This document shows, one piece after another, positions 1 to 11,800 of a stretch of 64,000 nt of DNA. Both the position numbers and the translations under genes were made by a program. The notes beneath the pieces are model-generated. The model was not told the origin of the DNA. It searched no databases and was given only the letters and a program-made list of their open reading frames with translations. Source of the DNA: HyVt-477 sp965224605. Its GTDB lineage: Bacteria > Pseudomonadota > Gammaproteobacteria > Thiotrichales > Thiotrichaceae. The first letter of the stretch is position 1, and each line of letters opens with the position of its first letter. The stretch is taken from NCBI GenBank assembly GCA_965224605.1, contig CBDCZP010000017.1:1-64000 (forward strand). Reading direction: 5' to 3'.

Positions 1-186
1 CTCTGCGATTAGTGCTTTAGCCGCTTCTTGTTGATCATCATCCACTAGCCATAATGCTGGCATTGATACACCCCAGTTCCCTCCGGGTGTTTCGTAAAAT
101 TCAAAATGATGTTCTGTGAGTAGTATGCGTACATCCTCAGCTTCATCATCGGCAACACCGCGTAGTCTAAATATTTGCACAGCCAT
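1..186 (-). CDS. DUF6164 family protein (3' part lies outside the window)
   Basis: Reading the minus strand from the ATG at 186 gives MAVQIFRLRGVADDEAEDVR followed by a stretch with FYETPGGNWGVSMPALWL, and the frame stays open to the window edge. This pattern matches the small cytoplasmic DUF6164 proteins of gammaproteobacteria, which have no assigned function. Only the first 62 residues are visible, so the C-terminus is missing. The start lies 38 bp downstream of the bioA stop on the same strand, so it may be cotranscribed with bioA. Confidence 0.75.
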   Translation of the reverse strand, partial: MAVQIFRLRGVADDEAEDVRILLTEHHFEFYETPGGNWGVSMPALWLVDDDQQEAAKALIAE

Positions 187-223
187 ATTCTTTTCCTTTA
201 GCTCCTTTTAGCTCTTTTGTTTC

Positions 224-1525
224 TTAGCTTTGTAGCTCTGATAGCACCTGATAAATGGCATGAGTTAATTGTGATAACTGCTCTGGCTTTATGATAAAGG
301 GAGGCATCAGATAGACAAGTTTATTAAAAGGCCGTATCCAGACTCCAAGATCAACAAACTTCGTTTGCATCTCTGGCATATTAACCACTTCTTTTAATTC
401 TACTACACCGATAGCTCCCTTGACTCTTACATCCGCAACCACTTCTAATGCTTTACATGCAGATAACTCTTTAATCAATTGATTTTCAATGTTTTCTATA
501 TTTTCAACCCAGGGTGAGTGAAGCAACAGTTCAATACTTGCATTGGCAACACTACAGGCTAATGGGTTAGCCATAAACGTAGGGCCATGCATTAACACCC
601 CCTTGCCATCTGCACTGATACCGTTAGCTACTTTTTTACTGGTAAGTGTAGCGGCCAGTGTCATATAGCCGCCAGTTAGTGCTTTTCCTAATGTCAAAAT
701 ATCGGCTTCGATATTAGCCTGTTCGTAAGCAAAAAGTGTACCGGTGCGTCCAAAGCCTGTTGCTATCTCATCCAGAATAAGTAATACGTCATATTCATCA
801 CAAAGCGCTCGTACTTGCTGAAGATATTCCGCACAGTAAAAACGCATACCCCCTGCATTTTGCACCATCGGCTCCAGAATAACTGCTGCAAGTTCCTGAT
901 GATGTTTAACCATCAAAGATTGAAAGCTTTCAATGTTGGTAGTGAGCTGCCCATTGTTTTCGTGACAGGTAGGAGCATCTGCAAATAGATGTTGTGGTAA
1001 AGCATGAGCAAACATATTGTGCATGCCACTCACCGGATCACATACAGCCATCGCTCCAAAGGTATCACCGTGATAGCCTTTGTTGACGGTTAATAATCTA
1101 TTTTTATGTGACTTATCCTGAGCAACCCAATATTGCAATGCCATCTTAATAGCCACTTCTACAGCGACTGACCCCGAATCTGCAAAGAATACATATTGCA
1201 GATTGTCAGAAGTGATATCTATTAGTGTTTTTGCCAGTGTAATAGCGGGTTGATGGGTAAGCCCGCCAAACATGATATGTGCCATCTTATTGGTTTGTTC
1301 AATGATTGCTTTATTCAACACGGGATGGTTATAACCATGGATGGCAGTCCACCAGGATGACATTCCGTCAGTTAATTGACGACCATCTGCAAGATGCAGA
1401 TATACTCCTTCTGCTGAAGAAACCGGATATACCGGATCAGGTTCGAGAATACTGGCATAAGGATGCCAGATATGCTGTTTGTCAAAGTTGGACTGATCAA
1501 TATATTTTCTTTGGGGGTTGCTCAT
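224..1525 (-). CDS. bioA: Adenosylmethionine-8-amino-7-oxononanoate aminotransferase
   Basis: BioA is a PLP-dependent class III aminotransferase of the cytoplasm that transfers an amino group from S-adenosylmethionine to KAPA, giving DAPA in biotin synthesis. The 433 residues are full length for the family. Visible signatures are the N-terminal HIWHPYAS, GMSSWWTAIHGYNHP near residue 60, the LILDEIATGFGRTG segment that binds PLP, and LGKALTGGYM carrying the Schiff-base lysine. A DUF6164 gene follows on the same strand. A small secreted-protein gene lies divergently upstream across a 172-bp intergenic region. No other bio genes are in the window. Confidence 0.96.
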   Translation of the reverse strand: MSNPQRKYIDQSNFDKQHIWHPYASILEPDPVYPVSSAEGVYLHLADGRQLTDGMSSWWTAIHGYNHPVLNKAIIEQTNKMAHIMFGGLTHQPAITLAKTLIDITSDNLQYVFFADSGSVAVEVAIKMALQYWVAQDKSHKNRLLTVNKGYHGDTFGAMAVCDPVSGMHNMFAHALPQHLFADAPTCHENNGQLTTNIESFQSLMVKHHQELAAVILEPMVQNAGGMRFYCAEYLQQVRALCDEYDVLLILDEIATGFGRTGTLFAYEQANIEADILTLGKALTGGYMTLAATLTSKKVANGISADGKGVLMHGPTFMANPLACSVANASIELLLHSPWVENIENIENQLIKELSACKALEVVADVRVKGAIGVVELKEVVNMPEMQTKFVDLGVWIRPFNKLVYLMPPFIIKPEQLSQLTHAIYQVLSELQS

Positions 1526-1697
1526 AGTGTCAATAAATCGGTTCGAATTTAGTTACGATTGATCAATAATCAACCACTCATCAAGATTTATATAGTATAA
1601 CTAAAGTTTGAAGGTAAGATTGCTTCGTTGAAATGATTTGTTCGAAAATTAATCATTTTTACCACTACACTAATAATAAAAATAATTGGGGATAATT

Positions 1698-2195
1698 ATG
1701 TTTAAAAAAATCGCATACACGCTAGCCTTTATTGGCGCTCTTGGATCGGTTGCGGCAGTGGCTGCAAACAAGGCTCAATCACCACTTTCTAGTGAGATGA
1801 AAGCCTTTGTTGTTCAGAAAGATGCTACAGGTAAAGAAAAGCTAATGGCTGTAAAGTCAGCTGAGCCGGGTCAAACCATTCAATATCAATTAACGTATCA
1901 AAACAAGGGGAAGGGCGCTCTTAAAGGCTTAACGGTAACAGGGCCGGTTCCAGCGAACACTCATTTTCTTGGGAAATCAACCCATACCAAAGTTAAAGCT
2001 GATCTTGTGGTCAGCATTGACGGTGGTAAGACTTATGAAAAAGAACCTGTTAAGCGTATGAAAGCACAGGCTGATGGTAGTAAAAAAATGGTTGTTATCC
2101 CTGCTGATAAATATACACATGTTCGTTGGAAGACAAAAAGCGCTCTGCAATCCGGCAGCAAACAGGTATTTAATTATCGCGTAAAAGTTAATTAA
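1698..2195 (+). CDS. Small secreted DUF11-like protein
   Basis: The start chosen is the ATG at 1698 (MFKKIAYTL...), preceded by a GGGG-type ribosome site at 1688-1691; an upstream TTG in frame is less likely. The 165-residue product begins with a signal peptide ending near VAAVAANKA. The rest is a single beta-rich domain with EPGQTIQYQLTYQNKGKGAL and PVPANTHFL, the usual pattern of a DUF11/COG1361 repeat in which paired beta strands surround a conserved N-x-G turn. It is lysine-rich and ends in NYRVKVN, resembling the last strands of the two large DUF11 proteins at 2369 and 13096. It is the first gene of the surface locus. Its role as a secreted subunit or partner is inferred; no enzymatic motif is seen. 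Confidence 0.8.
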   Translation: MFKKIAYTLAFIGALGSVAAVAANKAQSPLSSEMKAFVVQKDATGKEKLMAVKSAEPGQTIQYQLTYQNKGKGALKGLTVTGPVPANTHFLGKSTHTKVKADLVVSIDGGKTYEKEPVKRMKAQADGSKKMVVIPADKYTHVRWKTKSALQSGSKQVFNYRVKVN

Positions 2196-2368
2196 AAGCA
2201 GATGTAGTTCATTGTAGTTTGTTCTAGAGCTACAACAACACTATTTTGGGTTGGGTCAATCCCAGTCTGTTAATAGACCAGATAGGGTATATGAATCTGG
2301 TAAGAGTGCAACGATCCGAATTCTGTAAACCCTATTCGGATAAAAATAATAAAAAAAGAGAACCAAAA

Positions 2369-5305
2369 ATGAAAACTATAAAACAGTTTAAACGTAAACC
2401 TTTGGCTAGCTGGATCGCAATGTCTTTGGTTTCGGCATCTGTAATTGGGGCGAGCGCTTTTGCTGCTGCACCTTTGGCGGGCACTGAAATCAAAAACTTG
2501 GCTACGGTAAGCTATGAAGATGAAAACGGTAATACTTATACCGCACAATCTAACGAGGCGGTTATCACCGTAGCACCACAATACCGTGCTACTTTGGAAA
2601 ACGATCGTACACAATCTGCCGCTCCTGGGCAGACAGTCTACTTCCCACATACTATTTCTAATACGGGTAATACACCAGATACCTATGCACTAACGGCAAC
2701 CAACGGCGCTACTATCTATCTGGATACTAATGGTAATGGACAGCCAGACGCAGGTGAAAATTCGATTACTGAAATTACTTTGTCTTCGGGTGAAACAGCT
2801 CAGTTAATCGTCGCTTATGCGGTAGCAGCAGGTGCGACAGATGGAAGCACTGAAAGTGTGACGTTGACGGCTACTTCATCTGATGCGAACGGTATCGTTA
2901 AAGATACGGGTTTGAATGGCGATGCTGATGCCGATGATGATAACGCGACCAATGATGATTTGGTTAATATCACCACAGGTCCTGTACTTGTCTTAAATAA
3001 ACAAGCGGTATTTGATACAGCCAATAATAAAGTCACTTACACCTTGACGGTGAAAAACACAGGTGGTTCTGAGGCTAAGCTAGTAGACATTATTGATGGT
3101 GTCCCAATGGTTGACCATGATGGTGATGGAGATCCTCTCGATAAATTGCCATTAACCAATGTAACGATTATCTCAACTAATGGTTTATTAGATACAGGTG
3201 ATTCATCAGCAGCCATTACTACTGCTGATGAAACAAGCGTAGGTTATGACCTCAATGATGATGGAGATGTACTGGATACTACGGTTGCTGTTGTAAAAGC
3301 AACGGATGCCGTGTTAGCACCTAATACCACCATTTCTGTTGTTTATAGTGCTGATTATGATCCAACATGGCGTGCGGGTGAAAGTATTGACAATACCTTT
3401 GTCACAGTTTCTGACGATGATGGCAATCCTGGAGGGTCTACCACAACGATACCTTCCAATACCACACATAATGTGATTCCACAGACTTATGCGGTTGTCG
3501 CAGATGATGATGGTGTCAATACTCCTTCACCGGCTATTAATGACGGTAATGATGATGGCAACCCAGATGTTGCTGATGAGCAGTTTGTAGATAAGATTGC
3601 GGCTGGTGATACGGTTATCTTCACGCATACTGTGAAAAACACAGGTAACGGTGACGACATCTTTAATCTGGATGTTGCTGATGTAGACTTCCCAGCAGGA
3701 ACCGTGTTCACACTATGGAATGCTGACGGTACGGTACAGCTTACGGACAGTAGTAGTGACGGCATTCCAGATACAGGTGTGCTTGGACAAGACGAAACCA
3801 CTACGATAGTTATTAAAGCTATTCTGCCAGCAAGTGCCTCTGGAACTGCTGGTTACAATGCTGTACTGAATGCTACATCATTTAATGACCCTGCAACAAA
3901 AGATGACACTAAGTTAAAATTAGGTGAAATTACAGCTCCTGCAGTTGATCTTGCTGCTATCGGCGCCGATCAGAATAACATAGGGTTCAATGATGCTGGC
4001 ACCGCCAATGCTCATGATGAAGATCCTGTTTTATTTGCTAATGACGCCGCTATTGGTAGCACAGTGAGCTTCTCGATGTCGGTTGCTAATGAGTCAGGAA
4101 GTGCTGATTCATTCGTACTTAACTATCAAGACTTGCCAGCCGGTTGGTCAGTCGTCTTTAAAGACGATTCTGGTAATACTATCACCGCAACTCCATTCTT
4201 GCCTTCTGCGGGCACTTTCAACTTTACCGCTTATGTGACGCTATCGAATGATGCAGCACAAGCGCAGGGTGATTCACCTCGTGGTACAGATGTTGATGGT
4301 TATGATGACAATAATGATGGTGCGAACACATTAACGAGTGATGATGGTGACAAAGATTACGTCATTGAGTTCACGGTCACTTCAGCATCTGATACAACAC
4401 GTACCGATAGCATTAAACATGCGGTTGATGTTAAATCTACTGCTGCGATTTCGATCACACCCGATGGACAAAACCAGATCCAACCGGGCGGTACTGTCGA
4501 TTACCCACATAAGTTAGTGAATGATGGTAACGTTGATGAAGCGGTTGAAATAGTTTCAGGTAATTCAGATAACACCTGGAACTCAACCACCTTAATTGAT
4601 ACCGATGGTGATGGTATTGGTGATACAGAGCTAACCACGCTAACCACGGCATCTGTGATCAAAGTCTATAACCCGGATGGTTCAACTTCGGATGTGACAT
4701 TAACGGATACGGACAATGATGGCATTGTGGAGTTCCCGCTTGAGCCTGGTCAATATGTGAAATTGACCAATAAAGTATTTGCTCCTGCGGATGCGCCTCA
4801 AGGTGCTGTTAATGCTACAGAGCTTACCGCTCAAGATCCTAGTGTAGGTGCTCCTACCGTGCGTAATATTGCCACCGATACCAGTAACGTCATTCTGGGA
4901 CAGGTTCGTTTAGATAAGACGGTTGCATTACAAACGGATTGTACAAGCATCGCTACGATTGGTACGTTTGCCGCTATTCAATCAGCTAAAGTAGAGCCTG
5001 GTCAATGTGCAGTATGGCAAATTGTCGCCAAAAACGAAGGTGATGCATTGGTTAAGAATGTTGTGGTAAATGATAATGTTCCTGCCTACACATCATCATT
5101 GGCGAATTCATTGCAGTATTGTAAAGGCTTCGGTTGTGTACCTGCAAGTGTATCGGATTCGACGTTGAATGATGCCGGTGAAGTGGTTAATGATCTTGTT
5201 ACCTTCTATCTGGGAGATAGCTCAGACCCATCAACAAAATTAGGTGGTGAGTTGTTGCCAGGTGAATCTGCAACAGTACGCTTTACCGTGAAGATTGATG
5301 AGTAA
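2369..5305 (+). CDS. Large secreted DUF11-repeat surface protein
   Basis: The ATG at 2369 is chosen because it starts a classical signal peptide (MKTIKQFKRKPLASWIAMSL... cleaved near AFAAAP) after an AGAG ribosome site. The in-frame extension back to 2246 has no signal-like character. The 978-residue product contains several DUF11-like beta domains, marked by motifs such as PGQTVYFPHTISNTGNTPD near residue 85 and IQPGGTVDYPHKLVNDGN near 705. Asp/Asn/Gly-rich loops (DTNGNGQPD, DHDGDGDPLD) could bind calcium. Cys residues are confined to the C-terminal domain. There is no LPXTG, PEP-CTERM or autotransporter barrel. It is a paralogue of the 13096-15840 protein and is likely exported and surface-exposed; its function is unknown. 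Confidence 0.85.
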   Translation: MKTIKQFKRKPLASWIAMSLVSASVIGASAFAAAPLAGTEIKNLATVSYEDENGNTYTAQSNEAVITVAPQYRATLENDRTQSAAPGQTVYFPHTISNTGNTPDTYALTATNGATIYLDTNGNGQPDAGENSITEITLSSGETAQLIVAYAVAAGATDGSTESVTLTATSSDANGIVKDTGLNGDADADDDNATNDDLVNITTGPVLVLNKQAVFDTANNKVTYTLTVKNTGGSEAKLVDIIDGVPMVDHDGDGDPLDKLPLTNVTIISTNGLLDTGDSSAAITTADETSVGYDLNDDGDVLDTTVAVVKATDAVLAPNTTISVVYSADYDPTWRAGESIDNTFVTVSDDDGNPGGSTTTIPSNTTHNVIPQTYAVVADDDGVNTPSPAINDGNDDGNPDVADEQFVDKIAAGDTVIFTHTVKNTGNGDDIFNLDVADVDFPAGTVFTLWNADGTVQLTDSSSDGIPDTGVLGQDETTTIVIKAILPASASGTAGYNAVLNATSFNDPATKDDTKLKLGEITAPAVDLAAIGADQNNIGFNDAGTANAHDEDPVLFANDAAIGSTVSFSMSVANESGSADSFVLNYQDLPAGWSVVFKDDSGNTITATPFLPSAGTFNFTAYVTLSNDAAQAQGDSPRGTDVDGYDDNNDGANTLTSDDGDKDYVIEFTVTSASDTTRTDSIKHAVDVKSTAAISITPDGQNQIQPGGTVDYPHKLVNDGNVDEAVEIVSGNSDNTWNSTTLIDTDGDGIGDTELTTLTTASVIKVYNPDGSTSDVTLTDTDNDGIVEFPLEPGQYVKLTNKVFAPADAPQGAVNATELTAQDPSVGAPTVRNIATDTSNVILGQVRLDKTVALQTDCTSIATIGTFAAIQSAKVEPGQCAVWQIVAKNEGDALVKNVVVNDNVPAYTSSLANSLQYCKGFGCVPASVSDSTLNDAGEVVNDLVTFYLGDSSDPSTKLGGELLPGESATVRFTVKIDE

Positions 5306-5321
5306 GTTGTAACAAGGTTAT

Positions 5322-5457
5322 TTAAAGAAACTCTGAACAAGTCATATTGTTCTGGAAATGAGTCTTCAGGCTCGCCTACGGTGCTTACAATCAACACCTT
5401 AGGCCAAGCTAAAGCATCTCGTCCAGAAAGTTTAGACTTAATTCAGAGGTTCCTTAA
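5322..5457 (+). repeat. MITE-like repeat, copy A
   Basis: This 136-bp stretch starts with ttaaagaaactctgaacaag and ends with its approximate inverse, ttcagaggttccttaa. Inside is a core that contains tcttcaggctcgcctacgg and ends in caacacctta. The same arrangement occurs in opposite orientation at 5590-5736. Terminal inverted repeats with no coding capacity suggest a small non-autonomous element. Short open frames inside it are not credible genes. Confidence 0.7.
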
Positions 5458-5589
5458 CAATAACCTGATTGAAGCTGGGCTGAGGATCTTCTGGATGCTT
5501 AGCCCGGCTACTTTCATTTCAAAAGTTAAAAGAGTAGCAACTAGCTGTAAGTATTTTGATAGGGCATTAAAATATTTACAGCTATTTGC
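5458..5589. other. Spacer with two hairpins between inverted repeat copies
   Basis: The stretch between repeat copies A and B has no credible gene. It holds an 8-of-9 bp stem (agctgggct at 5473-5481 with agcccggct at 5501-5509). A second stem has 14 of 15 pairs: agctgtaagtatttt at 5543-5557 with aaaatatttacagct ending at 5583. Neither is followed by a clear T tract, so a terminator role is uncertain. They could still end or attenuate transcription between the two large genes. Confidence 0.5.
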
Positions 5590-5736
5590 TTAAGGAAGCT
5601 CTTATTAAGTTAGATTCACCTGGAAGCGATGCTTTAGTTTTGCTTTGCTTTTTTTCTAAGGTGTTGGTTTCAAACACCGTAGGTGAGCCTGAAGGCTCAC
5701 TTCCAGGAAGACATGACTTAATCAGAGTTTCCTTAC
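5590..5736 (-). repeat. MITE-like repeat, copy B (inverted relative to copy A)
   Basis: Read on the minus strand, this copy begins ttaaggaaactctgattaag and ends with its approximate inverse (agagcttccttaa). It contains the shared ggctcacctacgg and caacacctta blocks. It is about 147 bp and better conserved at its termini than copy A. The two copies face each other, so the 5.3-5.7 kb region can form a long cruciform or RNA hairpin upstream of the barrel gene. Confidence 0.7.
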
Positions 5737-5813
5737 CATCGAAAGTCCTACCTAGATAAGACAACGATAACGTATGACACAAACCAAAATAATAATAATA
5801 AAAAGGTAATACG

Positions 5814-8800
5814 ATGCGATCACTAATCTCACATTGGTATCAACAGCTGTCTGTAACCCTTCTGGTTATATTTTTAGCACTGCCAGTCCTTGCGGAAATA
5901 GCACCAGCGGGTGTTGTCATTACCAACCGTGCGGAAGTATCATGGTTTGATACCAAAGATGGCATTGTGAAAAAAATGTTCTCCAATACTTCACAAATAG
6001 AAGTAGCTGAATTGCATAACCTGGATTTGGAAAGAGATAACAGTTTTTTGGTGCAGCCTGGCCAACCCGTGAGTTTGCCGCATCGGTTAACTAATACAGG
6101 AAATATTGCTTCTGATTATGAATTTCAAATAGCAGATTTGGGTTCAGATTCAGGAGCTGTACAAAATATCAGACTTTTTGTTGATACCAATGGCAATGGA
6201 CTAGCTAATTCAGGCGAACCAGAAATATCCCCCGTCACATGTAGAACACCACAGGCTGGTGTTATTTGTTATCCACTGGCGATATTGCAGGCAGATGGAA
6301 TAACCGAATTGGTGATAACAGGAACGGTTGATTCAACAGCAACGGTAAACGATATTTTCCAGTATCAGGTGACTGCCATCTCTAATGCCGACATCACCAA
6401 GCAAGATACCAATAACGATTCAATAAGGGTTCATGAAGGTGCAACCATCGCTATTAATAAAACCGTTTCGCCAACCTGTGGAACGGCTGTTAGATCAAGT
6501 GATCTGGTTCGGTATAGCATCACCTTCACAAATACTGGAAACGAGATACCTGATAGCAGAAACTTTATCCTTGATGGTGTTGATATTGCGGGTGCTGTTC
6601 TTGAAGATACGATTCCTTCCAATCTGAATTTAAGTAAGGATGATGCTGCAAACGCACCAACATTTGCTCCGGTTCAGGGAATAGCCGTGGTGCAATTAAA
6701 GGTTGATGAGGATACTAATCGCTGGATTAGTTTTGATGCCTGGGATGATGCTGATACGGTCAGTAAAATCGGTTTGTATATCCCTGTAGAACACATGCAG
6801 CCGCATCAAAGTGGCAAGCTTGATTTCAAAGTCATCGCTGACGGTAATTTAACCACTAGCACAATCTATAACGAAGCAGGATTTAATACCAATACTGATA
6901 GTGCGTTCGAATTTCTTAGTAATCAGGTATGTACTACTCTGGTTGCGCAGAGTGATCCACAATTGGGGAATAATCCAGATGGCAATGATGCAGAGATTCG
7001 ATTCCTAGCACCCACACTTGATATTAAACGTAGTGGCAATACACCGGGTTTTACATCAACAGGGGACTTTGAAGATGCGCCTTATTATCAACTGGACAAT
7101 GGTTTTGGTGACCTCGGTGCGGATGGTTATGACACGATGCGTGATGGTGTGTATATCGAAGTACATTCCACCGGGTTGAATGCAGATGAAGACACCGCAG
7201 AAACGCATTGGGTAACAGTCACCTCTGCTACGGGTGATACGCTACAAGTTGCGGTGGTTGAAACGGGGCCGAACACTGGCATATTCAGAAGTATACGTGC
7301 AGTGCGTTTAAGCACCACGGATGCAGGTAACGGTGGTGATTGCCCGGCAAATACTACGACCGCAGATTACAATGCCATTGAACAAAGTTGTGTGTTGCAA
7401 AGTGTTGCTGATGGTTCGCTACGAGCTAGTATTAATGACCCTGGAGTAGGGGAGATATTAACAGATTCTGCCTTGATTGATCCGCTGGGTATTGTCTTCG
7501 ATTCTGCTTACAACTATCCGATAGCAGGTGCCATAGTCACTATTCATAATGCCGATGGTAGTATTGCGGAAAATCCTCTTACCGGTAACCCGTATCTTTC
7601 TCAAGTCACCGGTTCAGATGGCAGATATCAGTTTCCCTTCTTGTTTCCACAAGATGCCACGCACGCAGGGCAATATTATCTTCATGTTGAACCTCCTGCT
7701 AATTATAGCTTTCCCAGTGCCATTCCGGCGATCACTCTGGTTGGCAATACAGGCCGACAGGTGAATGAATATTCTTATGGTATTAACGGACAGGACGGTG
7801 TAACCAATAGTGGTGTGTTTACTTTGTTGGTTACATCTGCCGATCTGGTTGCTGATCTCCCTTTAGACCCAGATACAGGTGGAGTCTTTACTCTGGAAAA
7901 ATCGACGACTCGACCACAAGTAGGTATTGGAGATTTTCTAACCTATTCCATCAACATTCATAACCGTAGTAATGAACGCGACAGTTTTGATCCTGCGAAT
8001 ACCTTTGACCCAAAACTCTATGCGGTGAAGTTGCATGACAAGCTACCCTTCGGTTTCCGTTATGTTTCTGGCACGGCATTCCTTGATGATCAAAAGATTG
8101 CAGATCCTGTAGGAGCGCCAGGGCCGGATTTAACCTTCTCTATTTTCACTGACCCGATTGACTTTTCATTGGATAATGATGAGCACACGCTAAGCTATAG
8201 AGTCAGGGTTTCGGCAGGCGCCATTGATGGCGATGGTGTGAATAGCGCCTCAGCGATTAGCCGCACGGTTAATAGTACGACGGTGAATTCAAATACAACC
8301 AGTGTGAAAGTCTCTATCAGTCAGGATGGTGTGTTAGATGCACGAGGCATTGTGTTTGGTAAGGTTTATGTGGATGCCGACTGTGACAATGTCCAGCAGG
8401 GTGGAGAGTGGCCTATTGGCGGTGTGAAGCTGTATATGGAAGATGGTACCTGGGTTATTACCGATGGTAATGGTCAGTACAGCTTATATGGTGTCAACCC
8501 CGGCAATCACGTTATCAAGGTTGACCCTATTACCTTGCCTGATGGGGTGAGTTTGAAGCCGACGGATAATCGTCATATGGCTGATCCCGGTAGCCGTTTA
8601 GTTGATATGACTACGGGTGAGTTTCATCGTGCAGATTTCGTAGCGAGTTGTCCCAAAGGTGATACTGAGTATGTCTTTGAACAGATTCAGGCGCGGAATG
8701 CAGGCACCAACGATTTTATGCTGGCAAATGCAGAAAAATACGACCCTAACAAGCAGTTGGTAGAAAACGACCTGACTCGAAAGACAGGTGCGGACGGTGA

Positions 8801-11800
8801 CTTATCAAATGGCAGGGTTGGTTTTTCTCGCCAACGTGAAACAGCAAAACAAATTGCGACAGGTCCGCAAATCAATCGTGGTTACTCTTACATGGTTGCC
8901 AGATATAGTAGCAAAGCGGCAGCAGCACAAGCTTTGAGTGTGTTACCTGCATCGGTGAGATCAGATGCCTTTATCTATCAAACAGGTGATTTCCAAACCC
9001 TAAGAATTGGTTTTAGTTTACAAAAAAAGGCTTTAGAGGGTTTGTCTAAGCGGTTAGCAAAACTAAATTTAAAAGCCACACGGGTAACCACTATCTATGA
9101 GCGATTACCGCTAGGCGTTATTGAACGTCTGGAATCTCCTGCTGATGCTAAAACCATGTCAACACCTCAAGTAGCTATCAAGAAAGTTAGCAGAGCATTA
9201 GCCAAACAAGGTACATGGCTATGGCCAAAAGGTGATACCAGTTTTGATGGTCGTTTTATGGTGACGGTGAGAGCCGGTTTAACACCGACTTTAATGGTGA
9301 ATGGTAAAGCTGTTCCCAAGTCTCAAATTGGTGAACGGATAGAAAACAAACGTGAAAAAGCACAAGTAGTTGCTTGGTATGGCGTGGATCTAAAGCCGGG
9401 TGAGAATACCGTTGAAGTCGTCGCTAAAGACTCGTTTGGAAATCAGCGCACTTTGGCAACGGGTGTGTTTAAACGCCCTGATAATGCCGTCAAAATCGTC
9501 ATGGAACCGGCGGGAGATATTCTACCTGCCGATGGTGGCCGGACGTATTTGCCGGTGACTATCAAGTTGCTAGATGAAAATAATTATCCGGCACGTGGTA
9601 CGTATTTTGTGACGCTTGAAGCCAGTGATGGTCGTTGGGTTGAACGTGATATTCAGGACCAGACACCGGGTCGTCAGGTTAGAGTGGTGAATGGTGAACG
9701 TACTGTGCATCTGAGAAGTTCTGAATATACAGGAGATGTCATCTTACGAGCATCTGATGGTGAACTTGTAGCAGAGAAAAGAGTGACTCAGGTAGCCGCA
9801 CTGCGTCCATTGTTGGCAGTCGGACTTATCGAAATCAATTCGTTTACTAATTCCTTTGATAACCGGTTAAATGCACCGCGTAGCCAGCGACAAAAATCAG
9901 ACGTTAATGGCCGTGGGGCGATCTTCCTGAAAGGTAGGATCAGAGGTGATGCACATTTGACGCTATCTTATGACACCGCCAAAGACACCAAGGGACAACG
10001 TTTTCGTGATATTAACCCGAATACGGGTTATCCCCTGTATGGCGATGCTTCGCAACGGGGTTATGAAGCGCAAAGTCGTAGCAAACTCTATGCAAAAGTC
10101 GAGAAAAACAAGAACAGCTTGTTATGGGGTGACTATCTAACGGATTCACATACTCAGCATGAGAGTGTGGGCAGAGTACAGCGTAGTTTAACCGGCGCTA
10201 ATGGTATTCTGGATGATGGTAAAAATCGCTTGCAGGTCTATGTTGCACGTCCTGAAGAGAACCATATTACCGAAGAAATCAGAGGGCAGGGTACGGCACT
10301 GAATTATCGTCTCGACAAACACCCTGTGATCAGAGGCAGTGAGGTGGTTGAGATTGTGACTTACTCACGAGATAACCCTGGTCTGGTGCTAAGCCTTCAA
10401 CAGCTCACTCGCTTCGGTGATTATACGCTGGATGATATTACCGGAGATTTGAGTTTCTCAGATTCTATTCCCACTCTGGATGAGAACCTGAACCCGGTAT
10501 ATATCCGCATTACTTATGATCTGGAAAATGATGGTGAGGCTTATACAGTCGGCGGTATTAGATATAATCGTCAGCTAACGGATGAGTTGAATCTGGGCAT
10601 TAGTCATTCGATTGATAAGCATTCAACCGAAGGTAAAAATATTACGGGCATATCCGGTGAATACAAAAAGGATGATGTTCGTGTCACTGTCAGTGCAGCT
10701 AATCTGACTCATGAAGATAGCACTAAAGCAGATGGTAAGGCTTATCGTCTCGATGTAGAAAAACGCTGGAACAAAGATGGCAGCACCCGCTTTAGTTATG
10801 GCAGAGCTGATGAAGGCTATGACAATCAGTCAGGTGGTATTGCCGCGAATCGAGAAGAATCACGTATTACACATCGTCAGCGCATTAACGAGAAAGTAGC
10901 GGTTAACGTAGAAGGTATCCATAGTAAACAACTGGATAACAATGCCACACAGCAAAGTCTTGGAGTGACTTCTGACGTGCGTGTGGGTGAATGGACACTA
11001 AAAGGCGGTGCTCGTCATATTATTCAGAAGAACTCTGCGGATAGTGATAGCTTTAATACCGTTATTGTGGGAGCTAAACGCCCAGTAGAAGTGCTTGACC
11101 GTAAGGGACATGTCTTTGGGGAATATGAGCAGGATATTGGAAAATCTGATCGTAAACGTATCGCTTTGGGTGGTGATATTCAAATCAACGATAAAGTGAA
11201 GATATATGGTCGTGCTGAACGCATTAACAGCCTGACGGGAGTGAGTGGTTTAAGTAGCGATGCACAGCAAGATACACTAGCGATTGGTGTTAAAGCCAAT
11301 GTGCTTGAATCCACAGAAATGTATTCAGAATATCGCTTACGGGGTGCAATTGATGGTCGTGATATGGAGACTGCAACCGGTATCCGCGGGACTTATGATG
11401 TTGAGAAAGGTTTGGCGATTTCTCCAAGACTTGAAGTTATCAATAATCTAAAAGGTGACGGTAAGGATTCAGTAGCTGTATCTGTTGGCATCAAGGATAC
11501 CCGTGACGCTAATCATCGTAAGTTGTTACGAGTGGAAACACGACATGACAGTGATCGAGATTATTACGGTATCGAAGGCTCATACGTCGGACGTCTAGAT
11601 GAGCAGTGGAGCTTTCTGGCTCGTGACTCACTGCGCATTGATAATCCTGATAATGAAGCAAATAAATACACTAACACCTTCACGGTAGGCTTTGCACGTC
11701 GTCCACGTACTGATAACAAGCATAATATGTTATTCCTCTATCAGAACAAAATGGAGCGTGGTTATGACGCCGATGGCGACTGCGATACGCATATCTTGTC

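Noticed and set aside
5381..5782. Short open frames between the first DUF11 gene and the barrel gene
   Set aside because: They lie inside the inverted repeat copies and read different proteins in each copy; no ribosome site or protein-like composition.
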